Assembly (NCBI GenBank): GCA_017935345.1
Contig: JAGBHU010000044.1
Coordinates: forward strand, 310,001-374,000
Origin: Coprococcus sp.
GTDB lineage: Bacteria > Bacillota > Clostridia > Lachnospirales > Lachnospiraceae
Length of the DNA: 64,000 bases
Direction: 5' to 3'
Below are positions 24,778 to 32,772 of this stretch, one piece after another (the first letter of the stretch is position 1; every line of letters starts with the position of its first letter). The notes beneath the pieces are model-generated. The model worked only from the letters and a program-made list of their open reading frames with translations, did no database searches and had not been told where the DNA came from. The position numbers and the translations under genes were made by a program.

Positions 24778-26443
24778 GTTCTGTTTCCCCATCTCTAAGC
24801 TTCTCAAATTCCTCAACAGAGACAGGCTTTGAAAAATAGTAGCCCTGCGACACGGCACAACCATTGTCATATAGGAAATCTGCCATATCTCTTGTCTCTA
24901 CACCCTCTGCAACAATATTCAGACCCAAATCATTTGTCATGGATATTACATGAGAAACTATCGTTTTTCCCTGCTCACTATCCAAACACTCATCCAAGAA
25001 AAAACGATCCATTTTAAGCACATCAAACGGTGTATCCTTGAGCATACTGAGTGATGAATAACCTGAGCCAAAATCGTCCATCATCAGAACAAATCCTGCC
25101 GCTTTAAATTTATTGATATATTCCAGTGTCTCCGTACTTTCTGTCGTCTCCGTAATCTCAAGCTGGAACAGTTCGATAGGAATCTGATATTGTTCAATTA
25201 AATTTTTTATGTATTGAACAATATCTATTTTTTGGAGATAGCTTCTTGAAATATTCACAGATATCGGCAATGGCTCTTTCCCTTCATCCAGCCATTTCCT
25301 AAGAAGCTTGCAAATGCTCTCCCACATAAAATAATCGAGTTTTAAAATAAAACCGTTTTTCTCAAATACAGGAATAAACTCTTCAGGAGATTTATAGTTT
25401 CCATCCTTATCTATCCATCGTACGAGTGCTTCCGCTCCCACAATCTTTGCCCTGCATTTGTCATACGAATACTTTGGCTGTAAATATACATGGAACTCGC
25501 CGTTTTTGAGTGCCTCCTCTTCTACCTCCTCGATTGCACCTGCACGCTTAACATTGTCCATCAAGGTGTCCTCATAAAAAACAGCCTTATTTAAAATGGC
25601 ACTCTTACTCTGTACTCTGGCAAGACCTGCTTCATCACCATGTTTACGATAAGCTGTTGATGTACCGGGTGCGATACTGATTCCATACGACATACTAAAT
25701 CTGATATCACCATATCTATGAAGCCTTGCATCCAACATTTCAATAAACTCAAGAATCTCCTCCCGACTATTAAAATATGTAACGATTTCATACAAATCAG
25801 CAGTCAGTCTGCAATGTAGATGCTCCTTATCACACATTACATCAAGCGTTTCCGAAATATACCGCAATATATCATCCCCGACATCACTGCCGTATTTCTC
25901 ATTGATATATCTGAATTTACGAATATCAAACTGTATATATGCATATTTCCTATCCGGATTAGCTGCCTGGAATTTGGCAATTCTGTTTATAAATATTGAC
26001 GGATTCTTATCATTGCTGAAGGAATCAAGAATTTCCTTGTTCTCCAATTCTTTTTTTCTAAGTGGCTTTAAAAGACCTACATATGCGGTTATTAACCCCT
26101 CACAATTGGTATCAACATAGCACAAAACAGACACAAAAACATGCTGTCCGTCTCTGTTCATAATACTAAATTGTGCCTCCAGTTCATCCATATAAATCGG
26201 CTCTTTTGTACCCTGTAGAATCCGCTCGTAGAGATTAATTATCTTTCCTCTATCCTTTTGGGCTACATACGAGCCTGTATACAATTCCTTTAGTAAGTCA
26301 CAATTTTCCCTCATAAGCGAATCCGGCAAAATATCATTATCTTCTATAATGAAATGATTTTCCTCTAAATCAGCAAAAAAATGCACGGTATCTAAATGAG
26401 CTTTTCTAATTTTCATAATTCTGTCCGATGAATATATATCCAT
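24758..26443 (-). CDS. GGDEF-EAL protein, likely c-di-GMP phosphodiesterase with a degenerate GGDEF domain
   Basis: 561 aa, no membrane segment. Order: N-terminal PAS-like region (about 1-145), GGDEF-like domain (about 155-305), EAL domain (about 320-555). The GGDEF signature is replaced by RLTADLYEIV, so cyclase activity is not expected, though GTP binding could remain. The EAL domain keeps the catalytic elements: AEALVRW, VNISRSYL, EITETTES, MDDFGSGYSSL, LKMDRFF and VAEGVET, and QGYYFSKP. It should hydrolyse c-di-GMP. Start at ATG 26443 (MDIYSSDRI) with TGGAGA upstream; a TTG 48 bp further up is unlikely. Transcribed alone, ends in the terminator shared with carB. Confidence 0.88.
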   Translation of the reverse strand: MDIYSSDRIMKIRKAHLDTVHFFADLEENHFIIEDNDILPDSLMRENCDLLKELYTGSYVAQKDRGKIINLYERILQGTKEPIYMDELEAQFSIMNRDGQHVFVSVLCYVDTNCEGLITAYVGLLKPLRKKELENKEILDSFSNDKNPSIFINRIAKFQAANPDRKYAYIQFDIRKFRYINEKYGSDVGDDILRYISETLDVMCDKEHLHCRLTADLYEIVTYFNSREEILEFIEMLDARLHRYGDIRFSMSYGISIAPGTSTAYRKHGDEAGLARVQSKSAILNKAVFYEDTLMDNVKRAGAIEEVEEEALKNGEFHVYLQPKYSYDKCRAKIVGAEALVRWIDKDGNYKSPEEFIPVFEKNGFILKLDYFMWESICKLLRKWLDEGKEPLPISVNISRSYLQKIDIVQYIKNLIEQYQIPIELFQLEITETTESTETLEYINKFKAAGFVLMMDDFGSGYSSLSMLKDTPFDVLKMDRFFLDECLDSEQGKTIVSHVISMTNDLGLNIVAEGVETRDMADFLYDNGCAVSQGYYFSKPVSVEEFEKLRDGETEQSTYTG

Positions 26444-26582
26444 ATCTCTGTCTCCATTTTTATCATAAAAATACAGGCAACAACTTGTCAAATATACTGA
26501 CCTTTATCAATATTTTACAAGTATTATATCAGAAACAGACAGACTCCTCAATCGAATTTATGCTATATAACCCAAAGAAAAA

Positions 26583-26614
26583 CAATCGGCATGACTCTTT
26601 TGTCACGCCGATTG
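26583..26614 (-). terminator. Terminator of the perR-rbr operon
   Basis: CAATCGGCATGAC pairs with GTCACGCCGATTG (one G-T) around a 6-nt loop; on the minus strand GTTTTTCTTT follows. It lies 23 bp after the rubrerythrin stop. Confidence 0.9.
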
Positions 26615-26637
26615 CTTTTCTTTGTACGATGCTTCAA

Positions 26638-27201
26638 TTAATAATTCTCACAGCTTATTTCAAAATAGCTCTGCGGATGATTGCATGTAGGACATACCTC
26701 AGGTGCCTTTGTTCCGACAACGATGTGTCCACAATTACGACACTCCCATACCTTTACCTCACTCTTTTCAAATACGGATGCAGTCTCTACATTCTTTAAC
26801 AATGCACGATATCGTTCCTCATGGTGCTTCTCAATCGCAGCGACAAGACGGAATTTCTTAGCTAATTCAGGGAAGCCTTCCTGTTCAGCCGTCTTGGCAA
26901 ATTCGTCATACATATCTGTCCACTCATAATTCTCTCCCGCAGCAGCAGCTTCAAGATTTGCCGCTGTATCTCCAATACCGTTTAATTCCTTAAACCACAT
27001 CTTTGCATGTTCTTTTTCGTTATCTGCCGTCTTTAAGAATAAAGAAGCAATCTGCTCATAACCTTCCTTCTTTGCTACAGACGCAAAATAAGTATATTTA
27101 TTTCTGGCCTGTGATTCTCCTGCAAAAGCAGCCTCAAGGTTCTTCTCTGTCTGTGTTCCTGCATACTTATTACTCTTTACTGAATCATTTAATGTTGCCA
27201 T
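26638..27201 (-). CDS. rbr: Rubrerythrin
   Basis: 187 aa. Non-haem di-iron peroxidase that reduces hydrogen peroxide in the cytosol of anaerobes. The ferritin-like domain shows the Glu and His ligands in [35 protein letters not shown] and [11 protein letters not shown]; the C-terminal rubredoxin domain has CRNCGHIV and CPTCNHP for an Fe(Cys)4 centre. AGGAGG lies 7 nt before ATG 27201; an upstream in-frame start is not supported. It follows perR by 57 bp, in the same direction, the classical peroxide-stress operon of Clostridia. Confidence 0.96.
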   Translation of the reverse strand: MATLNDSVKSNKYAGTQTEKNLEAAFAGESQARNKYTYFASVAKKEGYEQIASLFLKTADNEKEHAKMWFKELNGIGDTAANLEAAAAGENYEWTDMYDEFAKTAEQEGFPELAKKFRLVAAIEKHHEERYRALLKNVETASVFEKSEVKVWECRNCGHIVVGTKAPEVCPTCNHPQSYFEISCENY

Positions 27202-27258
27202 ATTATTTCCTCCTAAAATTAAAATCATTTATTCTTTCAGCTTCAACTCTTTTTTCAG

Positions 27259-27642
27259 CTATTTATATTCATTTTTTCCTATGGAATCAGCCCTGCAATC
27301 CGGACAAAGATAAATAACTTTTAAATCATATGAGATGATCCCTTCTCCCAACTGCTGCTCCAAATTTTTCGTAAAATCCGTAAAATTAAAATCTGACAAT
27401 CTGCCACACCTGCGGCAAATAAGATGGTCATGTCTCTGTATTTTATCATAACGCTCCGGAGAACCCTCTACGGATAATTTTCTAACCAGCCCTTCCTCGT
27501 AAAGCGTATTCAAATTATTGTATACCGTAGCTAACACGACACCGGGATACGTTTTTTTCAATTCAAAATATATCTGTTCCGCTGTCATATGCTCATGCGA
27601 CTGATTAATCAGCTCCAATATACCATTTGCATATTTCCTCAT
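27259..27642 (-). CDS. perR: Peroxide-responsive repressor PerR (Fur family)
   Basis: 127 aa. Winged-helix Fur fold with ATVYNNLNTLYEEGLVRKL as the recognition region. Regulatory metal ligands of PerR are in place: HMTAEQIY (His37 equivalent), RYD (Asp85), RHDH (His91/His93) and LSDF (Asp104). The Asp at the last site is the PerR mark; Fur has Glu there. Structural zinc is held by CRRC and CPDC. Start at ATG 27642, 5 nt after AGGAGG; the upstream GTG overlaps that site. It directly precedes rubrerythrin, and a 19-bp palindrome resembling a PerR box lies just before its ribosome site, so autoregulation by peroxide is likely. Confidence 0.93.
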   Translation of the reverse strand: MRKYANGILELINQSHEHMTAEQIYFELKKTYPGVVLATVYNNLNTLYEEGLVRKLSVEGSPERYDKIQRHDHLICRRCGRLSDFNFTDFTKNLEQQLGEGIISYDLKVIYLCPDCRADSIGKNEYK

Positions 27643-27658
27643 ATCCACCTCCTATTTT

Positions 27659-27677
27659 TAGAATTAATCTAATTCTA
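27659..27677. promoter_or_regulatory. PerR-box-like operator
   Basis: TAGAATTAATCTAATTCTA is a perfect 8-3-8 inverted repeat that resembles the PerR/Fur box (TTATAATNATTATAA). It ends 6 bp before the AGGAGG of perR, so it would cover the transcription start of perR-rbr. Confidence 0.75.
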
Positions 27678-27806
27678 ATATGAATATATACCATTGTCAA
27701 GTCTTTTCTTCTCTTCCTCAAGCTCAGCTTTGATTTCATCTATCCGCTTCATAATATTGTCAATAACATCTATCTCATCTTTTGCACGTTTTTGATTTTC
27801 TCCTCC
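27675..27806 (-). other. Orphan 43-codon reading frame without a start codon (coiled coil), remnant or unusual small gene
   Basis: Minus-strand frame, bounded by TAA and TAG. Its translation, from ENQKRAKDEIDVIDNIM to KRIDEIKAELEEEKKRLDNG, has a clear heptad-like charged coiled coil. AAGGAGGAG stands at its beginning, but no ATG, GTG or TTG follows at the right place; the only in-frame ATG gives a 25-residue peptide without ribosome site. It may be the remnant of a gene or a small gene with a sequencing or mutational change near the start. The stop falls in the PerR-like box. Confidence 0.3.
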
Positions 27807-27814
27807 TTAATAGA

Positions 27815-27907
27815 CATAAAAAACACAAGTAATGCGGCATCTGATTTACTGTTTCCATATTTACCGTAATCAGATTTACGTGCCTAGCACTACTTGTGTC
27901 GTTTATG
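27815..27907 (-). terminator. Branched hairpin terminator of the TSUP permease gene
   Basis: CATAAA and ACACAAGTAATGC pair with GCACTACTTGTGT and TTTATG, and the inside holds a second pairing (ATCTGATTTA with TAATCAGAT). On the minus strand a TTTTTT run lies at the base. It is 117 bp after the TSUP stop. The branched form is also seen in mobile miniature elements, but no flanking duplication is visible. Confidence 0.6.
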
Positions 27908-28023
27908 TATCTTTATTTATTTTCCGAGAAATAATTTATCACAATTTTTCTAAAAAAATCAAGTTCTTTCCGATAGTTTTTCCAGTTTCAACAGTCAGAT
28001 TGTCTTTATATTCTTAAATTATA

Positions 28024-28791
28024 CTATTTCATATAATTCACTACCAGAATGGCGATTCCTAAGACTGCAAGTACAACACCCGTGGCTCTGTTTAAAGTGA
28101 TAGCACTTGCCTTATTTGCAAATTTTGCAGCAATCCTCGCCCATAATAATGTTGAAGCAACGCAGAACAGCAAACACCACAAATCAGGAAACCCTCCAAT
28201 AACAAAATGGCTCACTGCTCCTGTAAATGCAGTAAATGACATAATAAACACACTTGTTCCGACTGCCGTCTTCAACTCATATCCCAAAACACTTGTTAAA
28301 ATAAGCAGCATCATCATGCCTCCGCCGGCACCAATAAATCCGCAAATAAAACCAACGATAATACCGCTTATAATGGATTGTATGATTCGCTTTTTTCTAC
28401 TCACTGATTCCATTGCTTCTTTTGTTGTCATAACAGGTTTTACAATAAATTTAATACCAAGCAGCAGCGTCATGAATACAGAAAAACTCCCCATCGTGGT
28501 ATTCGGAACAAGGCTTGCTAAAAAGCTGCCGAAGAGCGTAAATACCAGAACTGTTATCATCATAATAATACCGTTTCGTATATCGATATTTTTATTTTTT
28601 CCATAAGTATATGCACTTATGGCACTCGCCAAGACATCACTGGCAAGCGCTATACCAACAGCCTCATATGCCGGAATACCCAGAAATGTAATCAACATCG
28701 GACTTATTACAGCAGCGGCACTCATCCCTGCAAATCCTGTTCCAAGGCCTGCTCCTATTCCGGCAATAAAACAAATCATAAATTGATACAT
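28024..28791 (-). CDS. TSUP family permease (TauE/SafE)
   Basis: 255 aa with about eight membrane helices in two repeats. The repeat openings GAGLGTGFAGMSAAAVISPML (near residue 13) and CGFIGAGGGMMMLLILTSVLG (near 148) are the TauE/SafE signature. These proteins export sulfite, sulfoacetate or related organic anions, or import sulfate-like compounds; the substrate here cannot be read from sequence. A GGAG site precedes the start by 11 nt. It lies 16 bp downstream of the S66 peptidase gene, close enough for one transcript, without obvious functional link. Confidence 0.88.
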   Translation of the reverse strand: MYQFMICFIAGIGAGLGTGFAGMSAAAVISPMLITFLGIPAYEAVGIALASDVLASAISAYTYGKNKNIDIRNGIIMMITVLVFTLFGSFLASLVPNTTMGSFSVFMTLLLGIKFIVKPVMTTKEAMESVSRKKRIIQSIISGIIVGFICGFIGAGGGMMMLLILTSVLGYELKTAVGTSVFIMSFTAFTGAVSHFVIGGFPDLWCLLFCVASTLLWARIAAKFANKASAITLNRATGVVLAVLGIAILVVNYMK

Positions 28792-28807
28792 GCTTCTGCT
28801 TTCTCCT

Positions 28808-29662
28808 TTAACCGTAAATTTCTAATCTTCTGCCTATCATGATCCCCTTCACATCCGTTCCGTGACCGATATCTCCTGTTACTGCTATCGGCAAATCAGA
28901 TCTTACAAAGCTTCTGATTAATGTTTTCATGTCAGGAATACATTGATCTGTTTCCATCTGTGTAAAAGTTCCGAGCAAAATACCTGCCACCTTATCAAAT
29001 GCTCCCATTTGCTTTAACTGACATAAATATGTCTCCATTTGCGCAACAGCTCCGCTATAGCTCTCCAGCAATAGTATTTTGTCAGTGAAATCCGGCATAT
29101 ATTCTGTTCCTGCAAGCTTCAAAAAACATCTGATATTTCCGCCGACTACAATCCCGTGCATTTCCTTCTGCTGAATAAAGTCACATTTGATATCAAACAA
29201 GGCATTTTTGTCTGCTATTACCGTATTGATAAAATCTTCAAGCTGTCTTTCACCATGTTGATATAGAAGATTTCTTATTTGATACAATACCGATATTTTT
29301 CCCGTTTTCGTATAGATTGCATTGAGAACGGTTGTCAAATCACTATATCCCCAAAACAATTTGGAACTGTCCGCAATCACATCATAATCAAGATACGGCA
29401 AAATACCGTTTGCAATATCTCCTCCTGATATATCGAATATTCCTTTTATTTCATCATCTCTATAGAAATCCATGAGTGCCTTTGCCCGTTCCTTTGCAAA
29501 GCCGCTAAATACACCCTCCTGCTCATAAATGAAGTCACTGAATACAGGCTGCAAACCAATGGAAAATAACACATTTTCCAAGTCTTTTATTCTATAGGCA
29601 TATTCTTTTTTCTGTCCGTTTGAGCAACAGACAATCCCTATCTTTGAACCTCTCTCAATCAT
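28808..29662 (-). CDS. S66 family LD-carboxypeptidase / MccF-like peptidase
   Basis: 284 aa cytosolic serine peptidase. The start KIGIVCCSNG is the usual first strand; the nucleophile is Ser in FWGYSDLT, the catalytic Glu lies in LLLESYSG and the His in GDIGHGTD, forming the Ser-Glu-His triad of family S66. Members cleave the LD bond of recycled murein tetrapeptides or detoxify microcin C-like peptide-nucleotides. Start at ATG 29662 (MIERGSKIGIV) agrees with the family; a TTG 36 bp upstream would add a poorly conserved stretch. Located between DegV and TSUP genes on the same strand. Confidence 0.88.
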   Translation of the reverse strand: MIERGSKIGIVCCSNGQKKEYAYRIKDLENVLFSIGLQPVFSDFIYEQEGVFSGFAKERAKALMDFYRDDEIKGIFDISGGDIANGILPYLDYDVIADSSKLFWGYSDLTTVLNAIYTKTGKISVLYQIRNLLYQHGERQLEDFINTVIADKNALFDIKCDFIQQKEMHGIVVGGNIRCFLKLAGTEYMPDFTDKILLLESYSGAVAQMETYLCQLKQMGAFDKVAGILLGTFTQMETDQCIPDMKTLIRSFVRSDLPIAVTGDIGHGTDVKGIMIGRRLEIYG

Positions 29663-29753
29663 GCGTATAACTCTTTTACTTTCATTCTCATTATTCAATA
29701 CGCATATTATTATACATATTTTTCATATTATTTGCAAAAATCATAACCAATTC

Positions 29754-30590
29754 TTAAAAACCTACAATCAGACCACCCTTCTCAGCATAATAGCTGCACA
29801 ATCCTCTTGTTGGCATTATTGTAACATCTTCATTATGCCATATCTCTTGTATGGCGGTTTTCAGATTTTCGGCAAATTTCCTATTATGGCAATGACTGAT
29901 TACAACCATTCCCTGAGAAAATCCCCGTTCTTTCATATCATTTAATATGACTTCCAATGCCTTTTTGCTGCCTCTGACTTTTTTCTTTATTTTAATTGTT
30001 CCCTGCTCGCTTCCGATTCCTATCCCCCAAAATCCGAGCTTATTTGCAATAAACCCGGACAGTTTATTCATTCTTCCGCTTTTTATCAGATTGTTAAATG
30101 AAGAAAGTGCAAAAACCACATGTGTATGATTCATATATTGCTTTAAAGCATCAACTACCGTATCAAAATCATCTTCTGATACAATAAAACTACATAATTT
30201 CCGAACAAGTAATGTAATCTCCGCTCCGGCAGAATAGGAATCAATCACTGCAATTCTTTTATCAGGATATTTATCCATTATCATATTTCGTGCAACACAA
30301 GCACTTCTATAGCTGCCTGAAAGCTTACCGGATATCGTAATCGCAATCGAAATATCCGCCTTTTTAAACTGCTTATACCATGTATGCGGAGAGGGACAGG
30401 ATGTATGACCTGCCTTATCACTCATCTCCATGGAATCAATAAGCTCCTTTGTATTAAGGCTGCTATCGTCAAGAAAATCCTTATTACCGACGTTTATCAC
30501 AAATGGTACACTTGAAAAACTCACGCTTTCATTCGGAACTTCCAAATCAAATAAATCACAACTTGAATCAGTAACAATATTCCATTTCAT
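29754..30590 (-). CDS. DegV family fatty-acid-binding protein
   Basis: 278 aa. The N-terminal EDD fold opens with IVTDSSCDL; the ligand-contacting TSCPSPHTWYKQF and ITISGKLSGSYRSA follow, and the second domain has HVVFALSSFNNLIKSGRM, the usual landmark. DegV/FakB proteins bind fatty acids and present them to the kinase FakA, which phosphorylates them for membrane lipid synthesis. Many paralogues exist per genome and the ligand differs. It is divergent from mutY (181 bp between starts) and may lead the DegV-S66-TSUP set. Confidence 0.9.
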   Translation of the reverse strand: MKWNIVTDSSCDLFDLEVPNESVSFSSVPFVINVGNKDFLDDSSLNTKELIDSMEMSDKAGHTSCPSPHTWYKQFKKADISIAITISGKLSGSYRSACVARNMIMDKYPDKRIAVIDSYSAGAEITLLVRKLCSFIVSEDDFDTVVDALKQYMNHTHVVFALSSFNNLIKSGRMNKLSGFIANKLGFWGIGIGSEQGTIKIKKKVRGSKKALEVILNDMKERGFSQGMVVISHCHNRKFAENLKTAIQEIWHNEDVTIMPTRGLCSYYAEKGGLIVGF

Positions 30591-30771
30591 ATATAATTCC
30601 TCTCTTTGATTGATATATGTTAGTGTTATGATTTACACAGAATTATATTCTTCATATGAAAGCAAAATTATAATTAAAATCATTCAGAACCTTCAGTACG
30701 CCAAATTCCGGCAACTCTTGCAATCGGATAACAAAATCGTTAAAATAAAAGAAATCATAATGGAGGAACCT

Positions 30772-31833
30772 ATGCAAAGCAATCAGTTGAAACAAATTGT
30801 AATACCCCTTTTAGACTGGTATCATACGAATAAAAGAGACTTACCATGGCGAAAAAATACGGACCCTTACCGTGTGTGGGTATCGGAAATCATGCTACAA
30901 CAGACACGGGTGGAAACAGTCATTCCCTATTATGAGCGTTTCATGGAACACTATCCTACAATTCCCACACTCGCCGCTTGTACTGATGAGGAGCTTCTAA
31001 AGCTGTGGGAAGGACTGGGCTACTATTCCCGTGCAAGAAATTTAAAGAAAGCAGCGCAAGTCATCTGCACCGAATATCAAGGATGCTTTCCCACACAATA
31101 CAAAGATATCCTTGCGTTGCCGGGCATCGGTGCATATACGGCAGGTGCCATTTCTTCCATTTCTTTTGAACAGGCAAAAGCTGCTGTCGATGGAAATGTA
31201 CTGCGTGTCATCACAAGATTAACCGAAAATGGCCAGGATATCATGGATACCGGCTTCCGAAAGCAAATTACAGAAGAGCTGGAAAAAATCTATCCAACCC
31301 GGCAACGGGGTGATTTTACACAAAGCCTGATGGAACTGGGTGCTGTTATCTGTGTTCCAAATGGTCTGCCAAAATGTTCGGAATGTCCGCTGCATATTTT
31401 ATGCGGTGCCTGTCAAAATGGTACACAGCTACAATATCCGGTAAAAAAGCAAAAGACAGCACGAAAAGTTGAAGAAATAACGGTTTTGGTTCTGCAATAC
31501 CAGGACAAAATTGCTGTCAGGAAACGAGAAAAAAAAGGAATTTTGTCTGACATGTGGGAACTGCCAAATTGGAGCGGTTTTTTTACGGACACACAGATTT
31601 TAAAGCAGCTTGTCCGAATACAGCCTCAATTTGACATACAAAAAAACATCATCTGCAAAAAAGAACGGCTGGAACATATTTTTACCCATATTGAATGGCA
31701 TATGGAATGCCTGCTGATTGCATGCGATACAGAATATGAACTTGATAGCGTCGTTTGGGTAACACACGAAGAGCTTGCAGAAAAAATAGCTCTTCCGACA
31801 GCGTTCAGAAAAGTTTATGAGAGAATGAGGTAA
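30772..31833 (+). CDS. mutY: A/G-specific adenine glycosylase
   Basis: 353 aa, normal MutY size. Removes adenine mispaired with 8-oxoguanine. The catalytic Glu is in SEIMLQQTRVETV, the helix-hairpin-helix in LPGIGAYTAGAI, and the catalytic Asp in VDGNVLRVITR. The 4Fe-4S ligands are in CVPNGLPKCSECPLHILC (first gap of 7 residues, as in other Clostridia). A C-terminal NUDIX-like 8-oxoG recognition domain begins near residue 230 (ITVLVLQYQDKIAVRKR, then GILSDMWELPNW). I start at ATG 30772 because GGAGG lies 6 nt upstream; the frame stays open for 54 codons upstream without support. Divergent from degV. Confidence 0.95.
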   Translation: MQSNQLKQIVIPLLDWYHTNKRDLPWRKNTDPYRVWVSEIMLQQTRVETVIPYYERFMEHYPTIPTLAACTDEELLKLWEGLGYYSRARNLKKAAQVICTEYQGCFPTQYKDILALPGIGAYTAGAISSISFEQAKAAVDGNVLRVITRLTENGQDIMDTGFRKQITEELEKIYPTRQRGDFTQSLMELGAVICVPNGLPKCSECPLHILCGACQNGTQLQYPVKKQKTARKVEEITVLVLQYQDKIAVRKREKKGILSDMWELPNWSGFFTDTQILKQLVRIQPQFDIQKNIICKKERLEHIFTHIEWHMECLLIACDTEYELDSVVWVTHEELAEKIALPTAFRKVYERMR

Positions 31834-31919
31834 TTCTTCAAAATATATTAAAATGATTGACACAGATGTTAATTTAATGATATATCAGATTTATACAACT
31901 ATCAATGTGGAGGTGCACT

Positions 31920-32672
31920 ATGGATTTATCAAAAGAATGGTATAGAAGTGAATTTATCAGTCAGGAAACAATTGAATCCCACAGAGAGTTGGAGAACGAA
32001 CTGGCTTTTTATAAGGCTGTCCAAAAAGGAGATATTGCCTATATTGAGGAAAATATCCGAAAAAAAGACTTTACCAATCCGGAGGGTATGGGAAAACTTT
32101 CGGAAGACCCATTAAGAAACCTCCGATATCACTTTATTGTTACAAGCTCCATGATTGCCAGATACTGTACTCTGGGAGGTATGGAGCAGGAGAAAGCCTA
32201 CTCCATGAGCGACTTCTATATTTTAAAAATGGATAAGTGCAAAACCATTGCTGAAATAGCAAAGCTCCATGATGCACTGTGTCTGGACGCATGCCGACAG
32301 ATGAACACCATCCATAAAAGCCATATTTTATCCAAACCGATTGTGCTCTGTCTGGAGTACATCTACAGCCACATTCATTACCGCATCACAATCAAAGAAC
32401 TGGCTGACCATTTATCCCTGTCCGAAAGTTATCTTTCACGACTATTTCACAAAGAAATGGGAATCACGGTCAGCCAGTATATTACTGATTTAAAAATTGA
32501 AAAAGCGAAAAATCTTCTCCAATATTCGGAGTACAGCATTGTGGAAATTGCAAACTATCTGTCCTTTTCCTCACAAAGCCATTTTGTTCAGGTGTTCCGA
32601 AAATGTACCGGAATCACTCCTCACAAATATCGCTCACAGCATTTCCGCTCAAGCTGGGAGCTGTCACAATAA
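31920..32672 (+). CDS. AraC family transcriptional regulator
   Basis: 250 aa. The C-terminal 100 residues form the double helix-turn-helix of AraC/XylS: ITIKELADHLSLSESYLSRLF, then YSIVEIANYLSFSSQSHFV and FRKCTGITPHKYR. The N-terminal 145 residues are helical and unlike a cupin sensor (ELENELAFYKAVQKGDI, HFIVTSSMIARYCTLGG); they resemble the YesN-like helical sensor of Lachnospiraceae regulators. GGAGG lies 6 nt before ATG 31920. It converges on the GH94 operon, with a shared terminator between, and may regulate that operon, although the promoter lies 5 kb away. Confidence 0.88.
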   Translation: MDLSKEWYRSEFISQETIESHRELENELAFYKAVQKGDIAYIEENIRKKDFTNPEGMGKLSEDPLRNLRYHFIVTSSMIARYCTLGGMEQEKAYSMSDFYILKMDKCKTIAEIAKLHDALCLDACRQMNTIHKSHILSKPIVLCLEYIYSHIHYRITIKELADHLSLSESYLSRLFHKEMGITVSQYITDLKIEKAKNLLQYSEYSIVEIANYLSFSSQSHFVQVFRKCTGITPHKYRSQHFRSSWELSQ

Positions 32673-32711
32673 CATGCATCTTAAGCGCATCCCCTGGAGG
32701 GTTCTTGTCAT

Positions 32712-32759
32712 AAAGCCTTTTCCCAACTTACATGCAAGCATGACGTTGGAAAAGACTTT
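32712..32759. terminator. Bidirectional terminator between AraC gene and GH94 operon
   Basis: AAAGCCTTTTCCCAAC pairs with GTTGGAAAAGACTTT (small mismatches) around a 17-nt loop, with a short T-run (ACTTTTGA). It lies between two convergent stop codons at 32672 and 32773. Confidence 0.7.
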
Positions 32760-32772
32760 TGACACTGTAATC

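Noticed and set aside
27815..27907. Second MITE-like element because of its branched hairpin
   Set aside because: No flanking duplication seen; position and T-run behind the TSUP gene make a terminator simpler.
30610..30771. N-terminal extension of MutY by 54 residues
   Set aside because: GGAGG before ATG 30772 and family length fix the start; the extension is AT-rich leader sequence.
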